Positions 16,827 to 24,806 of a DNA stretch of 64,000 nt are shown here, piece after piece. The notes beneath the pieces are model-generated. The model was given only the letters and a program-made list of their open reading frames with translations, ran no database searches and was not told the DNA's origin. Position numbers and translations under genes: made by a program. Position 1 is the stretch's first letter. Every line of letters begins with the position of its first letter. The stretch comes from Streptomyces sp. NRRL F-6492. Its GTDB lineage: Bacteria > Actinomycetota > Actinomycetes > Streptomycetales > Streptomycetaceae. The stretch is from assembly GCF_001280125.1 (NCBI RefSeq), contig NZ_LGEG01000035.1, positions 40,510 to 104,509 on the forward strand. Direction: 5' to 3'.

Positions 16827-17697
16827 CCTCCGGGGGCGCGACCACGCGCTCCCAGAAGCCGAGGAGACGGGCCGTCAGCTCCTCTGGGTGCGACACGTTG
16901 GGGGAGTGGCCCGCGCCCGCCAGCACCGTGTGGTGCGCGCCGGTCCGGGCCGCCGCCGCGGCGAGGTCCACCGTCGACCAGACCATCTCGTCCGTCCCGT
17001 ACGCGAAGTGCAGCGGCGTCCGCAGCGCGAGCAGCTCCTCCGTACCGTCCCGGCGGTCGAGCAGCAGCCGCCCGGCGCCCCTCAGCTGGGCGATCCGGGT
17101 GCGCGTCCAGCGCCGCAGCAGGAAGTCCGCGAGCCCCGGCACGTCGGACGTGTCCGGCTCCTCGCCCCGGCTGTCCAGCCAGCACATCGCCCGCCACACC
17201 CGGTCCTTCGACAGCAGCGCGAGCCCGGCCCGCAGCGCCCGCACCCGGACCCGCTGCGGCCGGGAGACCCGGCCGACGCCCGAGGAGAGCAGGGTGAGGG
17301 AGCGGAAGGCGTCCGGCGCGACCGCCACCGCCGCCCGGGCCACCAGACCGCCGAACGAGTGCCCCACCAGGTGCACGGGACCGTCCCCGAGCGCCGCGGC
17401 CTGCGCCACCGCGTCCAGCGCGAGCGCCCGGCGGCGGTAGGCGGCCCGGCCCCGGGGACCCGGGCTGTCGTGCTGCCCGCGCCCGTCCACGGCCACGGCC
17501 CGGTACCCGGCCTCGGTCAGCGGCCCGAGGAGGGCCAGGAAGTCCTCCTTGCTGCCGGTGTACCCGGGCAGCAGCAGCACCGTCCCCCGCCGCTCCCCGC
17601 CGGGCTCCGCGTCGAGCACGGCGAACGGCCCGCGCACGGTGTCGAGACGGCGGACGCGGGTGCGCGGCGGCAGTGCCAGGGACCTGGGCTTGCTCAT
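16810..17697 (-). CDS. Alpha/beta-hydrolase
   Basis: 295-residue alpha/beta-hydrolase. The nucleophile elbow is VGHSFGG, the oxyanion-hole region LLLPGYTGSKEDF, and the catalytic His lies in AGAGHSPNVSHPEEL. The substrate is unknown; esterase or lipase activity is most likely. The ATG at 17697 (MSKPRSLALPP) is chosen over the in-frame start at 17745, which would cross the promoter and terminator region. It is separated from the upstream DEAD-box gene by a terminator. Confidence 0.85.
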   Translation of the reverse strand: MSKPRSLALPPRTRVRRLDTVRGPFAVLDAEPGGERRGTVLLLPGYTGSKEDFLALLGPLTEAGYRAVAVDGRGQHDSPGPRGRAAYRRRALALDAVAQAAALGDGPVHLVGHSFGGLVARAAVAVAPDAFRSLTLLSSGVGRVSRPQRVRVRALRAGLALLSKDRVWRAMCWLDSRGEEPDTSDVPGLADFLLRRWTRTRIAQLRGAGRLLLDRRDGTEELLALRTPLHFAYGTDEMVWSTVDLAAAAARTGAHHTVLAGAGHSPNVSHPEELTARLLGFWERVVAPPEVSTAP

Positions 17698-17746
17698 ACC
17701 CGGACTGTAATCCCCGGGGCACGGGACGGCGCGGCCCGGGGACACG

Positions 17747-17786
17747 GCGACGGCCCGGCCCCCGGGAAGGGGGACCGGGCCGTCGC
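17747..17786 (-). terminator. Terminator of the DEAD-box helicase gene
   Basis: 12-bp perfect outer stem (GCGACGGCCCGG with CCGGGCCGTCGC) extended by a C5/G5 inner stem past one bulged base. It lies 18 bp after the helicase stop. Confidence 0.8.
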
Positions 17787-17804
17787 GGTGGTACGGGGCG
17801 GGAC

Positions 17805-20615
17805 TCAGCTCTCGGCCGGGGCCGCCGCCGCCTTCTTGGTGGTGCGGCGGCGCGGGGCCTTGGGGGCCTCGACCGCGATCTCCACGGTGACCTCGGCGGC
17901 CGGCTCGGCGACGGCCTTCTTCGCCGTGCGACGGCGTGCCGGAGCCTTCGCCTTCTCCGTCTTCTCCGCCGTCTCCGGCTCGGAGGCGGCGGGTGCCTCG
18001 GCGGCGACCGTCTTCTTGGCCGCGCGGCGGCGGGGAGCCTTCGGGGCCTCCTCGGCGGCCGGCGCCTCGGCCGCCGGAGCGGTCTCGGCGGCGACCTCGG
18101 CGACGGCCTTCTTCGCCGTGCGCCGACGCGGGGCGGCCTTCTTGGGGGCCTCCTCGACGACCGGAGCGGCGGCCTGCTCGGCGGCGGGGGCCTCGGCCGC
18201 CGGAGCGGTCTCGGCGGTCACCGGGGAGGCAGTGGCCTTGCGGACGGCACGGCGGCGGCGCGGGGCGGGCTCGGGAGCCTCCTCGACCACCGGCGCCGGC
18301 GCCACGGCCGGTACGACGATGATCGTGGCGGCCTCGGCGGACGCCGGGGAACCGGCGGCCCTCGTGGCGGCGCGACGGCGGCGCGGAGCCGGCGTCTCCT
18401 CGACGACCGGAGCCGCGACCGGCTCGGCCACCGGCTCGGCGGCCGGGGTCTCGGCGGTCACCGGCGAACCGGCGGGCCTCCGGGCCGTACGGCGGCGGCG
18501 CGGGGCCGGAACCTCGGCCGGGGCCTCGGCGACGGGCTCCGCCACCGGGGCGACGGCCTTCTCGGGGGCCGCGACGGCCTCGGGGGCCTCGGCGACCGGC
18601 TCCGCGACGGCCTTGACGGCGGTGCGGCGGCGCGGGGCCCTCTTCGGCTCCTCGGCCCTCGGGGCCTCGACGGCGATTGGAGCCTCGGCCTTCGGCGCCT
18701 CGACGGCCGTCTGCGCCCGCAGGGCGGCCGCGGCGGTCTCGGGCGTCTGGAAGAAGACGGTCTCCTCGACCGGACGCACCACCCGGGCACGACGGCGGCG
18801 CACGGCCGGAGTCTGCTCCTGGACGGCGGGAGCGGCGGGGGTGCGGACCGCCGGAGCGGCCTGGACGGCCTCCGGACGGGCGGCGCGGTTACGGCGACGG
18901 GGGGCCTTCGGCTCCTCGGCCTTCCGCTCCACGACCTTCGGCGCCTCGGTCCTCGGCGTCTCGACGGCCCGGGGGGCCTCGGCGACGGGGGCCGGAGCGG
19001 CCTCCACCGCGGCGGCCGGAGCGGCCACGGCGGCGGTCAGGACGGCCGGGGCCGTCTGCGCGGCCGGCGCGGAGCCCTGGACGCCGACCCGGGTGCGACG
19101 GCGACGGCGCGGGGTGCGCGGACCGGACTCGGTCCGGGCCTCGTCGTCCGCCGTCCCGGCGGCCGGAGCGGTCTGCTCGTTCTGCTGGGTCTGCTCCGAC
19201 GTCGCCGGGGCGTCGCCGGGCTCGCCGCCGCGGGTGCGCCGGCGCTGGCGCGGGGTCCGGGTGCGCTCGGGGCGCTCCTCGGTCCGCTCCGGCCGCTCCG
19301 CCGCCTTCGGGCCTCGGCCACGGCGCCCGCCGGGCTCGCCCAGGTCCTCCAGCTCCTCCGCGCCCAGACCCGCGCGGGTCCGCTCGGCGCGGGGCAGGAT
19401 GCCCTTGGTGCCCGCCGGGATGTCCAGCTCCTCGTACAGGTGCGGGGAGCTGGAGTACGTCTCGACCGGCTCGTGGAAGTCCAGGCCGAGCGCCTTGTTG
19501 ATCAGCTGCCAGCGCGGGATGTCGTCCCAGTCGACCAGGGTCACCGCCGTGCCCTTGGCGCCCGCGCGGCCGGTGCGGCCCACGCGGTGGAGGAACGTCT
19601 TCTCGTCCTCCGGCGACTGGTAGTTGACGACGTGGGTGACGCCCTCGACGTCGATGCCGCGCGCGGCGACGTCGGTGCAGACGAGCACGTCGACCTTGCC
19701 GTTGCGGAAGGCGCGCAGCGCCTGCTCGCGGGCGCCCTGGCCCAGGTCGCCGTGGACGGCGCCGGAGGCGAAGCCGCGGCGCTCCAGCTGCTCGGCGATG
19801 TCGGCCGCCGTGCGCTTCGTACGGCAGAAGATCATCGCGAGCCCGCGGCCGTTGGCCTGCAGGATGCGGGAGAGCATCTCCGGCTTGTCCATCGAGTGCG
19901 CGCGGTAGACGTGCTGCTTGATGTTGGCGACGGTCACGCCCTCGCCGTCGGACGAGGTGGCGCGGATGTGCGTCGGCTGCGACATGTAGCGGCGGGCCAG
20001 GCCGATGACCGCGCCCGGCATGGTGGCCGAGAACAGCATGGTCTGGCGCTTCGCCGGAAGCATGTTCATGATCTTCTCGACGTCGGGCAGGAAGCCCAGG
20101 TCGAGCATCTCGTCGGCCTCGTCCAGGACGAGGACCTTGACGTGGGAGAGGTCGAGCTTGCGCTGGCCGGCCAGGTCGAGCAGGCGGCCGGGGGTGCCGA
20201 CGACCACGTCGACGCCCTTCTGCAGCGCCTCGACCTGCGGCTCGTACGCCCGGCCGCCGTAAATGGCGAGCACGCGGACGTTGCGCACCTTGCCGGCGGT
20301 CAGCAGGTCGTTGGTGACCTGCTGGCACAGCTCGCGGGTGGGCACGACGACGAGCGCCTGCGGGGCGTCGGTCAGCTGCTCGGGCTTGGCCCGGCCCGCC
20401 TCGACGTCCATGGGGACCGTCACGCGCTCCAGGATCGGCAGGCCGAAGCCGAGGGTCTTGCCCGTGCCGGTCTTGGCCTGGCCGATGACGTCGGTGCCGG
20501 TGAGGGCGACCGGGAGGGTCATCTCCTGGATGGGGAAGGGGTTCACGATGCCGACGGCCTCAAGGGCCTCGGCCGTCTCGGGAAGGATTCCGAGCTCTCG
20601 GAAAGTCGTAGTCAG
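17805..20615 (-). CDS. DEAD-box RNA helicase with very long basic repeat tail; CTG start
   Basis: ATP-dependent RNA helicase of 936 residues. The core (about residues 4-430) has the Q motif PFPIQEMTLP, motif I AKTGTGKT (47-54), Ia PTRELC, II DEAD (VLDEADEMLD), III SAT and VI HRVGRTGRAG. After about residue 470 comes a roughly 460-residue tail of about twelve Arg/Lys clusters (PRRRRT, PRRRTAKKA and variants) spaced by Ala/Glu/Pro-rich acidic segments. Ordinary DEAD-box proteins are 400-600 aa. The start appears to be CTG at 20615: it gives the family N-terminus TTTFRELGILPE, and AGAAGAGG lies 7 nt upstream. The nearest in-frame GTG (20717) would add 34 residues of non-conserved sequence. Related proteins act in ribosome assembly, RNA decay or cold adaptation. 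Confidence 0.9.
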   Translation of the reverse strand: MTTTFRELGILPETAEALEAVGIVNPFPIQEMTLPVALTGTDVIGQAKTGTGKTLGFGLPILERVTVPMDVEAGRAKPEQLTDAPQALVVVPTRELCQQVTNDLLTAGKVRNVRVLAIYGGRAYEPQVEALQKGVDVVVGTPGRLLDLAGQRKLDLSHVKVLVLDEADEMLDLGFLPDVEKIMNMLPAKRQTMLFSATMPGAVIGLARRYMSQPTHIRATSSDGEGVTVANIKQHVYRAHSMDKPEMLSRILQANGRGLAMIFCRTKRTAADIAEQLERRGFASGAVHGDLGQGAREQALRAFRNGKVDVLVCTDVAARGIDVEGVTHVVNYQSPEDEKTFLHRVGRTGRAGAKGTAVTLVDWDDIPRWQLINKALGLDFHEPVETYSSSPHLYEELDIPAGTKGILPRAERTRAGLGAEELEDLGEPGGRRGRGPKAAERPERTEERPERTRTPRQRRRTRGGEPGDAPATSEQTQQNEQTAPAAGTADDEARTESGPRTPRRRRRTRVGVQGSAPAAQTAPAVLTAAVAAPAAAVEAAPAPVAEAPRAVETPRTEAPKVVERKAEEPKAPRRRNRAARPEAVQAAPAVRTPAAPAVQEQTPAVRRRRARVVRPVEETVFFQTPETAAAALRAQTAVEAPKAEAPIAVEAPRAEEPKRAPRRRTAVKAVAEPVAEAPEAVAAPEKAVAPVAEPVAEAPAEVPAPRRRRTARRPAGSPVTAETPAAEPVAEPVAAPVVEETPAPRRRRAATRAAGSPASAEAATIIVVPAVAPAPVVEEAPEPAPRRRRAVRKATASPVTAETAPAAEAPAAEQAAAPVVEEAPKKAAPRRRTAKKAVAEVAAETAPAAEAPAAEEAPKAPRRRAAKKTVAAEAPAASEPETAEKTEKAKAPARRRTAKKAVAEPAAEVTVEIAVEAPKAPRRRTTKKAAAAPAES

Positions 20616-21008
20616 GGTGCTGCCTCTTCTGTGAGACGCGGCGCGAGGCGAACGAAGGGGGTCGTACCGTGCCGGATCGCTGTCGGCGCGATCGGGAAGA
20701 CCGCTGCCGGGTGGCACGGGACCACTGCCGTCGCTCGAGCGTCGTACCGCTGAGGGTGACCCCTCCGCGGGTCCGCCGGAAGGGCTGTCGGGCCGGAGCC
20801 GATCGGGCCACCGACCGGGCATCCTCATTCATGAGTCGGCCCACCGGATACGTCCGAACGTGCGAAAGCATGTCCGCATACTCAGCAGGCGCCTTACCAC
20901 TGTACCCCGGAATCGCGCAGGTGTGTCGGGAGAAAACGTGATGAGGGCACGGTCACACTGACTGACCAGGACCTTACCGGGTCGCGCGGGCGGGCTATTG
21001 TGCGCTCC
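20616..21008. other. 393-bp divergent control region
   Basis: This is the long 5' leader side of the DEAD-box gene and the promoter of the ferritin-like gene. On the plus strand, TTACCG (20974-20979), a 16-bp spacer and TATTGT (20996-21001) end 7 nt before the ATG at 21009, predicting a leaderless mRNA. The helicase side has no obvious promoter, but cold-shock-type helicases often have long structured leaders. Confidence 0.6.
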
Positions 21009-21731
21009 ATGGAGACGCCTGACAACGCCACACCCACCGGGATCGCCGCCAAGGACTGGGCGACGGCTTCCGCCGAGCCGCAGTACCGCGCCGCCGTGAT
21101 CGACCTCCTCGGCGCCCTCGCCTACGGAGAGCTGGCGGCCTTCGAGCGGCTCGCCGAGGACGCCAAGCTGGCGCCGACCTTCGCGGACAAGGCGGAGCTG
21201 GCGAAGATGGCCTCGGCCGAGTTCCACCACTTCGAGCAGCTCCGGGGCCGTCTGGCGGCCGTCGACGCGGAGCCGACGGCGGCCATGGAGCCCTTCGCGA
21301 AGGCGCTCGACGACTTCCACCGCCAGACCGCGCCGTCGGACTGGCTGGAGGGCCTGGTCAAGGCGTACGTGGGCGACTCGATCGCCAGCGACTTCTACCG
21401 GGAGGTCGCGGCCCGGCTCGACTCCGACACCCGCGCCCTGGTGCTCTCCGTGCTCGACGACACCGGCCACGGCAACTTCGCCGTGGAGAAGGTCCGCGCC
21501 GCGATCGACGCCGACCCGCGCGTCGGCGGCCGGCTCGCGCTCTGGGCGCGCCGTCTGATGGGCGAGGCGCTCTCCCAGGCCCAGCGCGTGGTCGCCGAGC
21601 GGGACGCGCTCTCCACCATGCTGGTCGGCGGCGTCGCGGACGGCTTCGACCTCGCGGAGGTCGGCCGGATGTTCTCCCGGATCACCGAGGCGCACACCAA
21701 GCGCATGGCCGCGCTGGGACTCGCCGCCTAG
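21009..21731 (+). CDS. Ferritin-like-fold protein (MiaE-like family)
   Basis: 240-residue all-helical protein of the actinobacterial ferritin-like fold family distantly related to tRNA hydroxylase MiaE. Candidate metal ligands lie in ELAAFERLAED, EFHHFEQL and DDTGHGNFAVEKV. A di-iron oxygenase-like or storage function is inferred, not shown. The ATG at 21009 is preferred to an ATG at 21000 because a -10-like TATTGT ends 7 nt before it (leaderless). The stop codon TAG begins a copy of the repeat CTAGGACCTGTCCGGCGGATC. Confidence 0.78.
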   Translation: METPDNATPTGIAAKDWATASAEPQYRAAVIDLLGALAYGELAAFERLAEDAKLAPTFADKAELAKMASAEFHHFEQLRGRLAAVDAEPTAAMEPFAKALDDFHRQTAPSDWLEGLVKAYVGDSIASDFYREVAARLDSDTRALVLSVLDDTGHGNFAVEKVRAAIDADPRVGGRLALWARRLMGEALSQAQRVVAERDALSTMLVGGVADGFDLAEVGRMFSRITEAHTKRMAALGLAA

Positions 21732-21770
21732 GACCTGTCCGGCGGATCGGGGTCGAGGGGGCCGCGGCGG

Positions 21771-22040
21771 TCAGACGGTGGCTGATCGGCGCAGCCGGCG
21801 CGAGGCCGGGCGGACCAGGAGCGAGAGCAGGACCGCCGCCACCGCCACCGCGCCCACCAGGATGGCGAGGGAGTGGCCGGGGCCGAGCGCCCCGTGGGTG
21901 ACGAACGCGCCGAACACCCCGCCGAGCGCACCGGCGCCGAGGACGAGCCCCCGGCCGGGCAGACGGTCGGGCAGCCGGTGCAGGGCGGCCCAGGCCAGGA
22001 CGAGACCGAGCAGGGCGGAGCCGAGGGCTTCCAGGTACAT
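21771..22040 (-). CDS. Small membrane protein, 89 aa
   Basis: 89 residues with three predicted membrane helices (about 5-20, 30-50 and 57-76) and a basic C-terminus (RPASRRLRR). No named domain. ATG at 22040 (MYLEALGSALLGLVLAW) with GAGGTGATC upstream. Longer in-frame extensions read through the DUF3107 gene and are rejected. It lies downstream of the DUF3107 terminator, so it probably has its own promoter. Confidence 0.7.
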   Translation of the reverse strand: MYLEALGSALLGLVLAWAALHRLPDRLPGRGLVLGAGALGGVFGAFVTHGALGPGHSLAILVGAVAVAAVLLSLLVRPASRRLRRSATV

Positions 22041-22154
22041 CGGGGGATCACCTCGCGAGGGGTGCGGGGCGGGTGGTGCGGTCGAGGTCCTACCTACCCG
22101 TGGCGCTCGGCGCGCAATCCTCCCGTACCGCCCGACGTGGACATACGGGCACGC

Positions 22155-22194
22155 GAAGGGCCCGGTGGACCGAAGCCGGTCCACCGGGCCCTTC
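22155..22194 (-). terminator. Terminator after the DUF3107 gene
   Basis: 17-bp perfect stem with 6-nt loop (GAAGCC), starting 15 bp after the stop of the minus-strand gene. Confidence 0.85.
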
Positions 22195-22209
22195 CTTCGG
22201 ATCCTGGGC

Positions 22210-22437
22210 TCAGATCGCGCCGAAACCCACGCGGCGGACGGCGGGCTCGCCGAGCTCCACGTACGCGATCCTGTCGGCCGGGACGAGGACCTTGCGGCCC
22301 TTCTCGTCCGTGAGGCTGAGCAGCTGCGCCTTGCCGGCCAGCGCGTCGGCAACCGCGCGCTCGACCTCCTCGGCGGACTGCCCGCTCTCCAGAACGATCT
22401 CCCGGGGCGCGTGCTGCACGCCGATCTTGACCTCCAC
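22210..22437 (-). CDS. DUF3107 family protein
   Basis: 75-residue small soluble protein (VEVKIGVQHAPREIVLESGQ...), a member of DUF3107, widespread in actinobacteria and of unknown function. The GTG at 22437 is set by CGGAGGGA 9 nt upstream; the longer reading frame to 22494 has no Shine-Dalgarno. It is next to a TetR gene, as is common for this family. It lies downstream of the TetR gene on the same strand, with a 144-bp gap. Confidence 0.87.
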   Translation of the reverse strand: MEVKIGVQHAPREIVLESGQSAEEVERAVADALAGKAQLLSLTDEKGRKVLVPADRIAYVELGEPAVRRVGFGAI

Positions 22438-22581
22438 GGCTATGTCCCTCCGAACGGTCAGCGTTGCGCGATTCATCCGCGCCGTACGCTGCACACATTA
22501 GCCCGGTGAGGCGACGAGCACGGCGCGGTCGCCACACGCCAGGAGCGAACACGCTCCGGGTGTGGACGGTGGCGCGCGGGG

Positions 22582-23241
22582 TCAGTGGCCCTCGGCGCTC
22601 AGCTGGCCGTCGACCGGGTGGAGCGGGAAGCCCGCGATGCCGCGCCAGGCGAGCGAGGTGAGCAGCCCCACCGCCTTGTCGCGCGGGATGGGGGACTCGC
22701 TCGACAGCCAGTAGCGGGCGACGACCTGCGAGACCCCGCCGAGGCCCACGGCGAGGAGCATCGACTCGTCCTTGGACAGGCCGGTGTCCTCGGCGATCAC
22801 CTGCGAGATCGCCTCGGCGCACTGGAGGCTGACCCGGTCCACGCGCTCGCGCACGGCCGGCTCGTTCGTCAGGTCGGACTCGAAGACCAGCCGGAACGCG
22901 CCGCCCTCGTCCTCGACGTAGGCGAAGTACGCGTCCATGGTCGCCGCGACCCGGAGCTTGTTGTCCGTGGTGGAGGCGAGGGCGGTGCGCACCGCCAGGA
23001 GGAGGGCCTCGCAGTGCTGGTCGAGGAGGGCCAGGTAGAGCTCCAGCTTCCCCGGGAAGTGCTGGTAGAGCACCGGCTTGCTGACGCCCGCCCGTTCGGC
23101 GATGTCGTCCATGGCGGCGGAGTGGTACCCCTGGGCGACGAAGACCTCCTGGGCCGCGCCGAGCAGCTGGTTCCGTCGGGCACGTCGCGGCAGGCGCGTG
23201 CCCCGAGGGCGTGCTGCCTCTGTCTGCTCGATGGCGCTCAC
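22582..23241 (-). CDS. TetR-family transcriptional regulator
   Basis: 219 residues. An N-terminal TetR helix-turn-helix spans about residues 20-65 (LLGAAQEVFVAQGYHSAAMDDIAERAGVSKPVLYQHFPGK), followed by a helical ligand/dimerisation domain. The GTG at 23241 (MSAIEQTEAARPRGTRLP) is chosen with GGGAGG just upstream; an in-frame ATG at 23265 is less likely. The regulated genes are unknown; autoregulation is usual for the family. Confidence 0.9.
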   Translation of the reverse strand: MSAIEQTEAARPRGTRLPRRARRNQLLGAAQEVFVAQGYHSAAMDDIAERAGVSKPVLYQHFPGKLELYLALLDQHCEALLLAVRTALASTTDNKLRVAATMDAYFAYVEDEGGAFRLVFESDLTNEPAVRERVDRVSLQCAEAISQVIAEDTGLSKDESMLLAVGLGGVSQVVARYWLSSESPIPRDKAVGLLTSLAWRGIAGFPLHPVDGQLSAEGH

Positions 23242-23474
23242 GCGGCCTCCCAAGAATCGATCCATGCGCGCTGTAGCGACGCGCCGCCATCGTACTTTTG
23301 GGTAACCCGGCTGTGCGCGGTGCGGACGCAGAATTTCACGGACCGGACACCGGGGTCGACAGGCGATTCAAGATTGAACCGAACGAATCGGTGACGGCGA
23401 CCGGTCCGACGGCGGTCGCCCGGCGTTCCTCCGCGCGTTCCCCCACGGACGCCCCGCGGCGTTCGTGCCGGTGT

Positions 23475-23690
23475 TCAGCGGTAGTCGTCCTCGTCCAGGG
23501 GGACGACCCGGGCCTGCTCGGACGCGTCGGCCTCGTTCGCCGATTCGCGCTCGACGTGGGTCAGCGGCTCGTCCTCGCGCGGCCGGAGCTCGGCGTGCTG
23601 CTCCGCGGCGTCGGCCTCCGGCGTCTCCTCGTCCAGCTCGACGACCTCCTCCTCGGCGAACGTGTCCGGCTCGGTCGGATCGACAGTCAT
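23475..23690 (-). CDS. Small acidic protein, 71 aa
   Basis: 71 residues, about a third of them Asp/Glu (EEEVVELDEETPEADAAEQH), with no domain and probably disordered. ATG at 23690 with CGGAGGGAG upstream. It looks like a short conserved Streptomyces protein rather than a shadow because of the good ribosome binding site. It diverges from the hydrolase gene at 23833. Confidence 0.7.
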   Translation of the reverse strand: MTVDPTEPDTFAEEEVVELDEETPEADAAEQHAELRPREDEPLTHVERESANEADASEQARVVPLDEDDYR

Positions 23691-23832
23691 GCGGCTCCCT
23701 CCGGTTACGGGGACGAGAGGCCCCTCCCCGACGGCTTCCCTTCGAGCCTAGGAGTACACGCGCCCCGCCGCACACGGACTTGTGACCGCACCCACACACG
23801 GGGGCGCGTGATCGTCTCGTAATATTGCGGCC

Positions 23833-24798
23833 ATGCCCTCGACCGAGCTGCCGGAAACCCGGACCGCCGCCGCACCACCCGCGTCGCGGACCCGCGCCGT
23901 ACGGGTCGCCGACGGCGAGGAGCTCCGCTCCGTCGCCCTGCCCGGCCTCAGCCTGACCGTGCGCTCCCGGCCGGGCACCCGGCCCGGACTGCCGCCCGCC
24001 CTGTACGTCCACGGCCTCGGCGGCTCCTCGCAGAACTGGTCCGCCCTGATGCCGCTGCTCGCGGACGTCGTCGACGGCGAGGCCGTCGACCTGCCCGGCT
24101 TCGGCGTCTCCCCGCCGCCCGAGGACGGCGACTACTCCGTCACCGGGCACGCCCGCGCCGTCATCCGGCTCCTCGACTCCGAGGGGCGCGGACCGGTCCA
24201 CCTCTTCGGCAACTCGCTGGGCGGCGCCGTCGCCACCCGCGTCGCCGCCGTCCGGCCCGACCTGGTCCGCACCCTCACCCTGGTCTCGCCGGCGCTGCCC
24301 GAGCTGCGCGCCCAGCGCACCGCCTGGCCCACCGCGCTGCTCGCGCTGCCCGGCGTCTCCTCCTTCTTCGCGCGGCTCACCAGGGACTGGACGGCCGAGC
24401 AGCGGGTCCGCGGGGTCATGGCGCTCTGTTACGGCGACCCCGGCCGGGTGACCGACGAGGGCTTCCTGCACGCGGTCGAGGAGATGGAGCGGCGCCTGGA
24501 GCTGCCGTACTTCTGGCGCGCGATGGCCCGCTCCTCGCGCGGCATCGTCGACGCGTACACCCTCGGCGGGCAGCACGGGCTGTGGCGGCAGGCCGAGCGG
24601 GTCCTCGCCCCGACGCTGCTCGTCTACGGGGCGCGCGACCGGCTCGTCTCGTTCCGGATGGCCCGGAGGGCGGCCGCCGCCTTCCGCGGTTCGCGCCTGC
24701 TCACCCTGCCCGACGCGGGGCACGTGGCGATGATGGAGTACCCCGAGACGGTCGCCCAGGCCGCCCGGGAACTGATCGCCGATCACGGCGGGAGCTGA
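23833..24798 (+). CDS. Alpha/beta-hydrolase
   Basis: 321-residue alpha/beta-hydrolase. HGLGGSSQNWSALMPLL is the oxyanion region, FGNSLGGAVATR the nucleophile elbow, and DAGHVAMMEYPE the catalytic His. The substrate is unknown. TAATAT (23820-23825) ends 7 nt before the ATG, so this gene is a candidate leaderless transcript. The DUF3152 gene starts 8 nt downstream and is probably co-transcribed. Confidence 0.87.
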   Translation: MPSTELPETRTAAAPPASRTRAVRVADGEELRSVALPGLSLTVRSRPGTRPGLPPALYVHGLGGSSQNWSALMPLLADVVDGEAVDLPGFGVSPPPEDGDYSVTGHARAVIRLLDSEGRGPVHLFGNSLGGAVATRVAAVRPDLVRTLTLVSPALPELRAQRTAWPTALLALPGVSSFFARLTRDWTAEQRVRGVMALCYGDPGRVTDEGFLHAVEEMERRLELPYFWRAMARSSRGIVDAYTLGGQHGLWRQAERVLAPTLLVYGARDRLVSFRMARRAAAAFRGSRLLTLPDAGHVAMMEYPETVAQAARELIADHGGS

Positions 24799-24806
24799 TC
24801 CGGGGC

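Noticed and set aside
16057..19623. 1188-codon plus-strand frame across NYN, hydrolase and helicase genes
   Set aside because: Spans three real genes in other frames, with Ser/Arg/Pro or Gly/Ala-rich nonsense and no ribosome binding site.
20616..20828. 71-residue N-terminal extension of the DEAD-box helicase
   Set aside because: Not conserved in the family, lacks a Shine-Dalgarno, and the CTG at 20615 has one in the right place.
22155..22194. Riboswitch-like structure near DUF3107
   Set aside because: The simple long hairpin after the stop codon is a terminator; no conserved multi-stem pattern.
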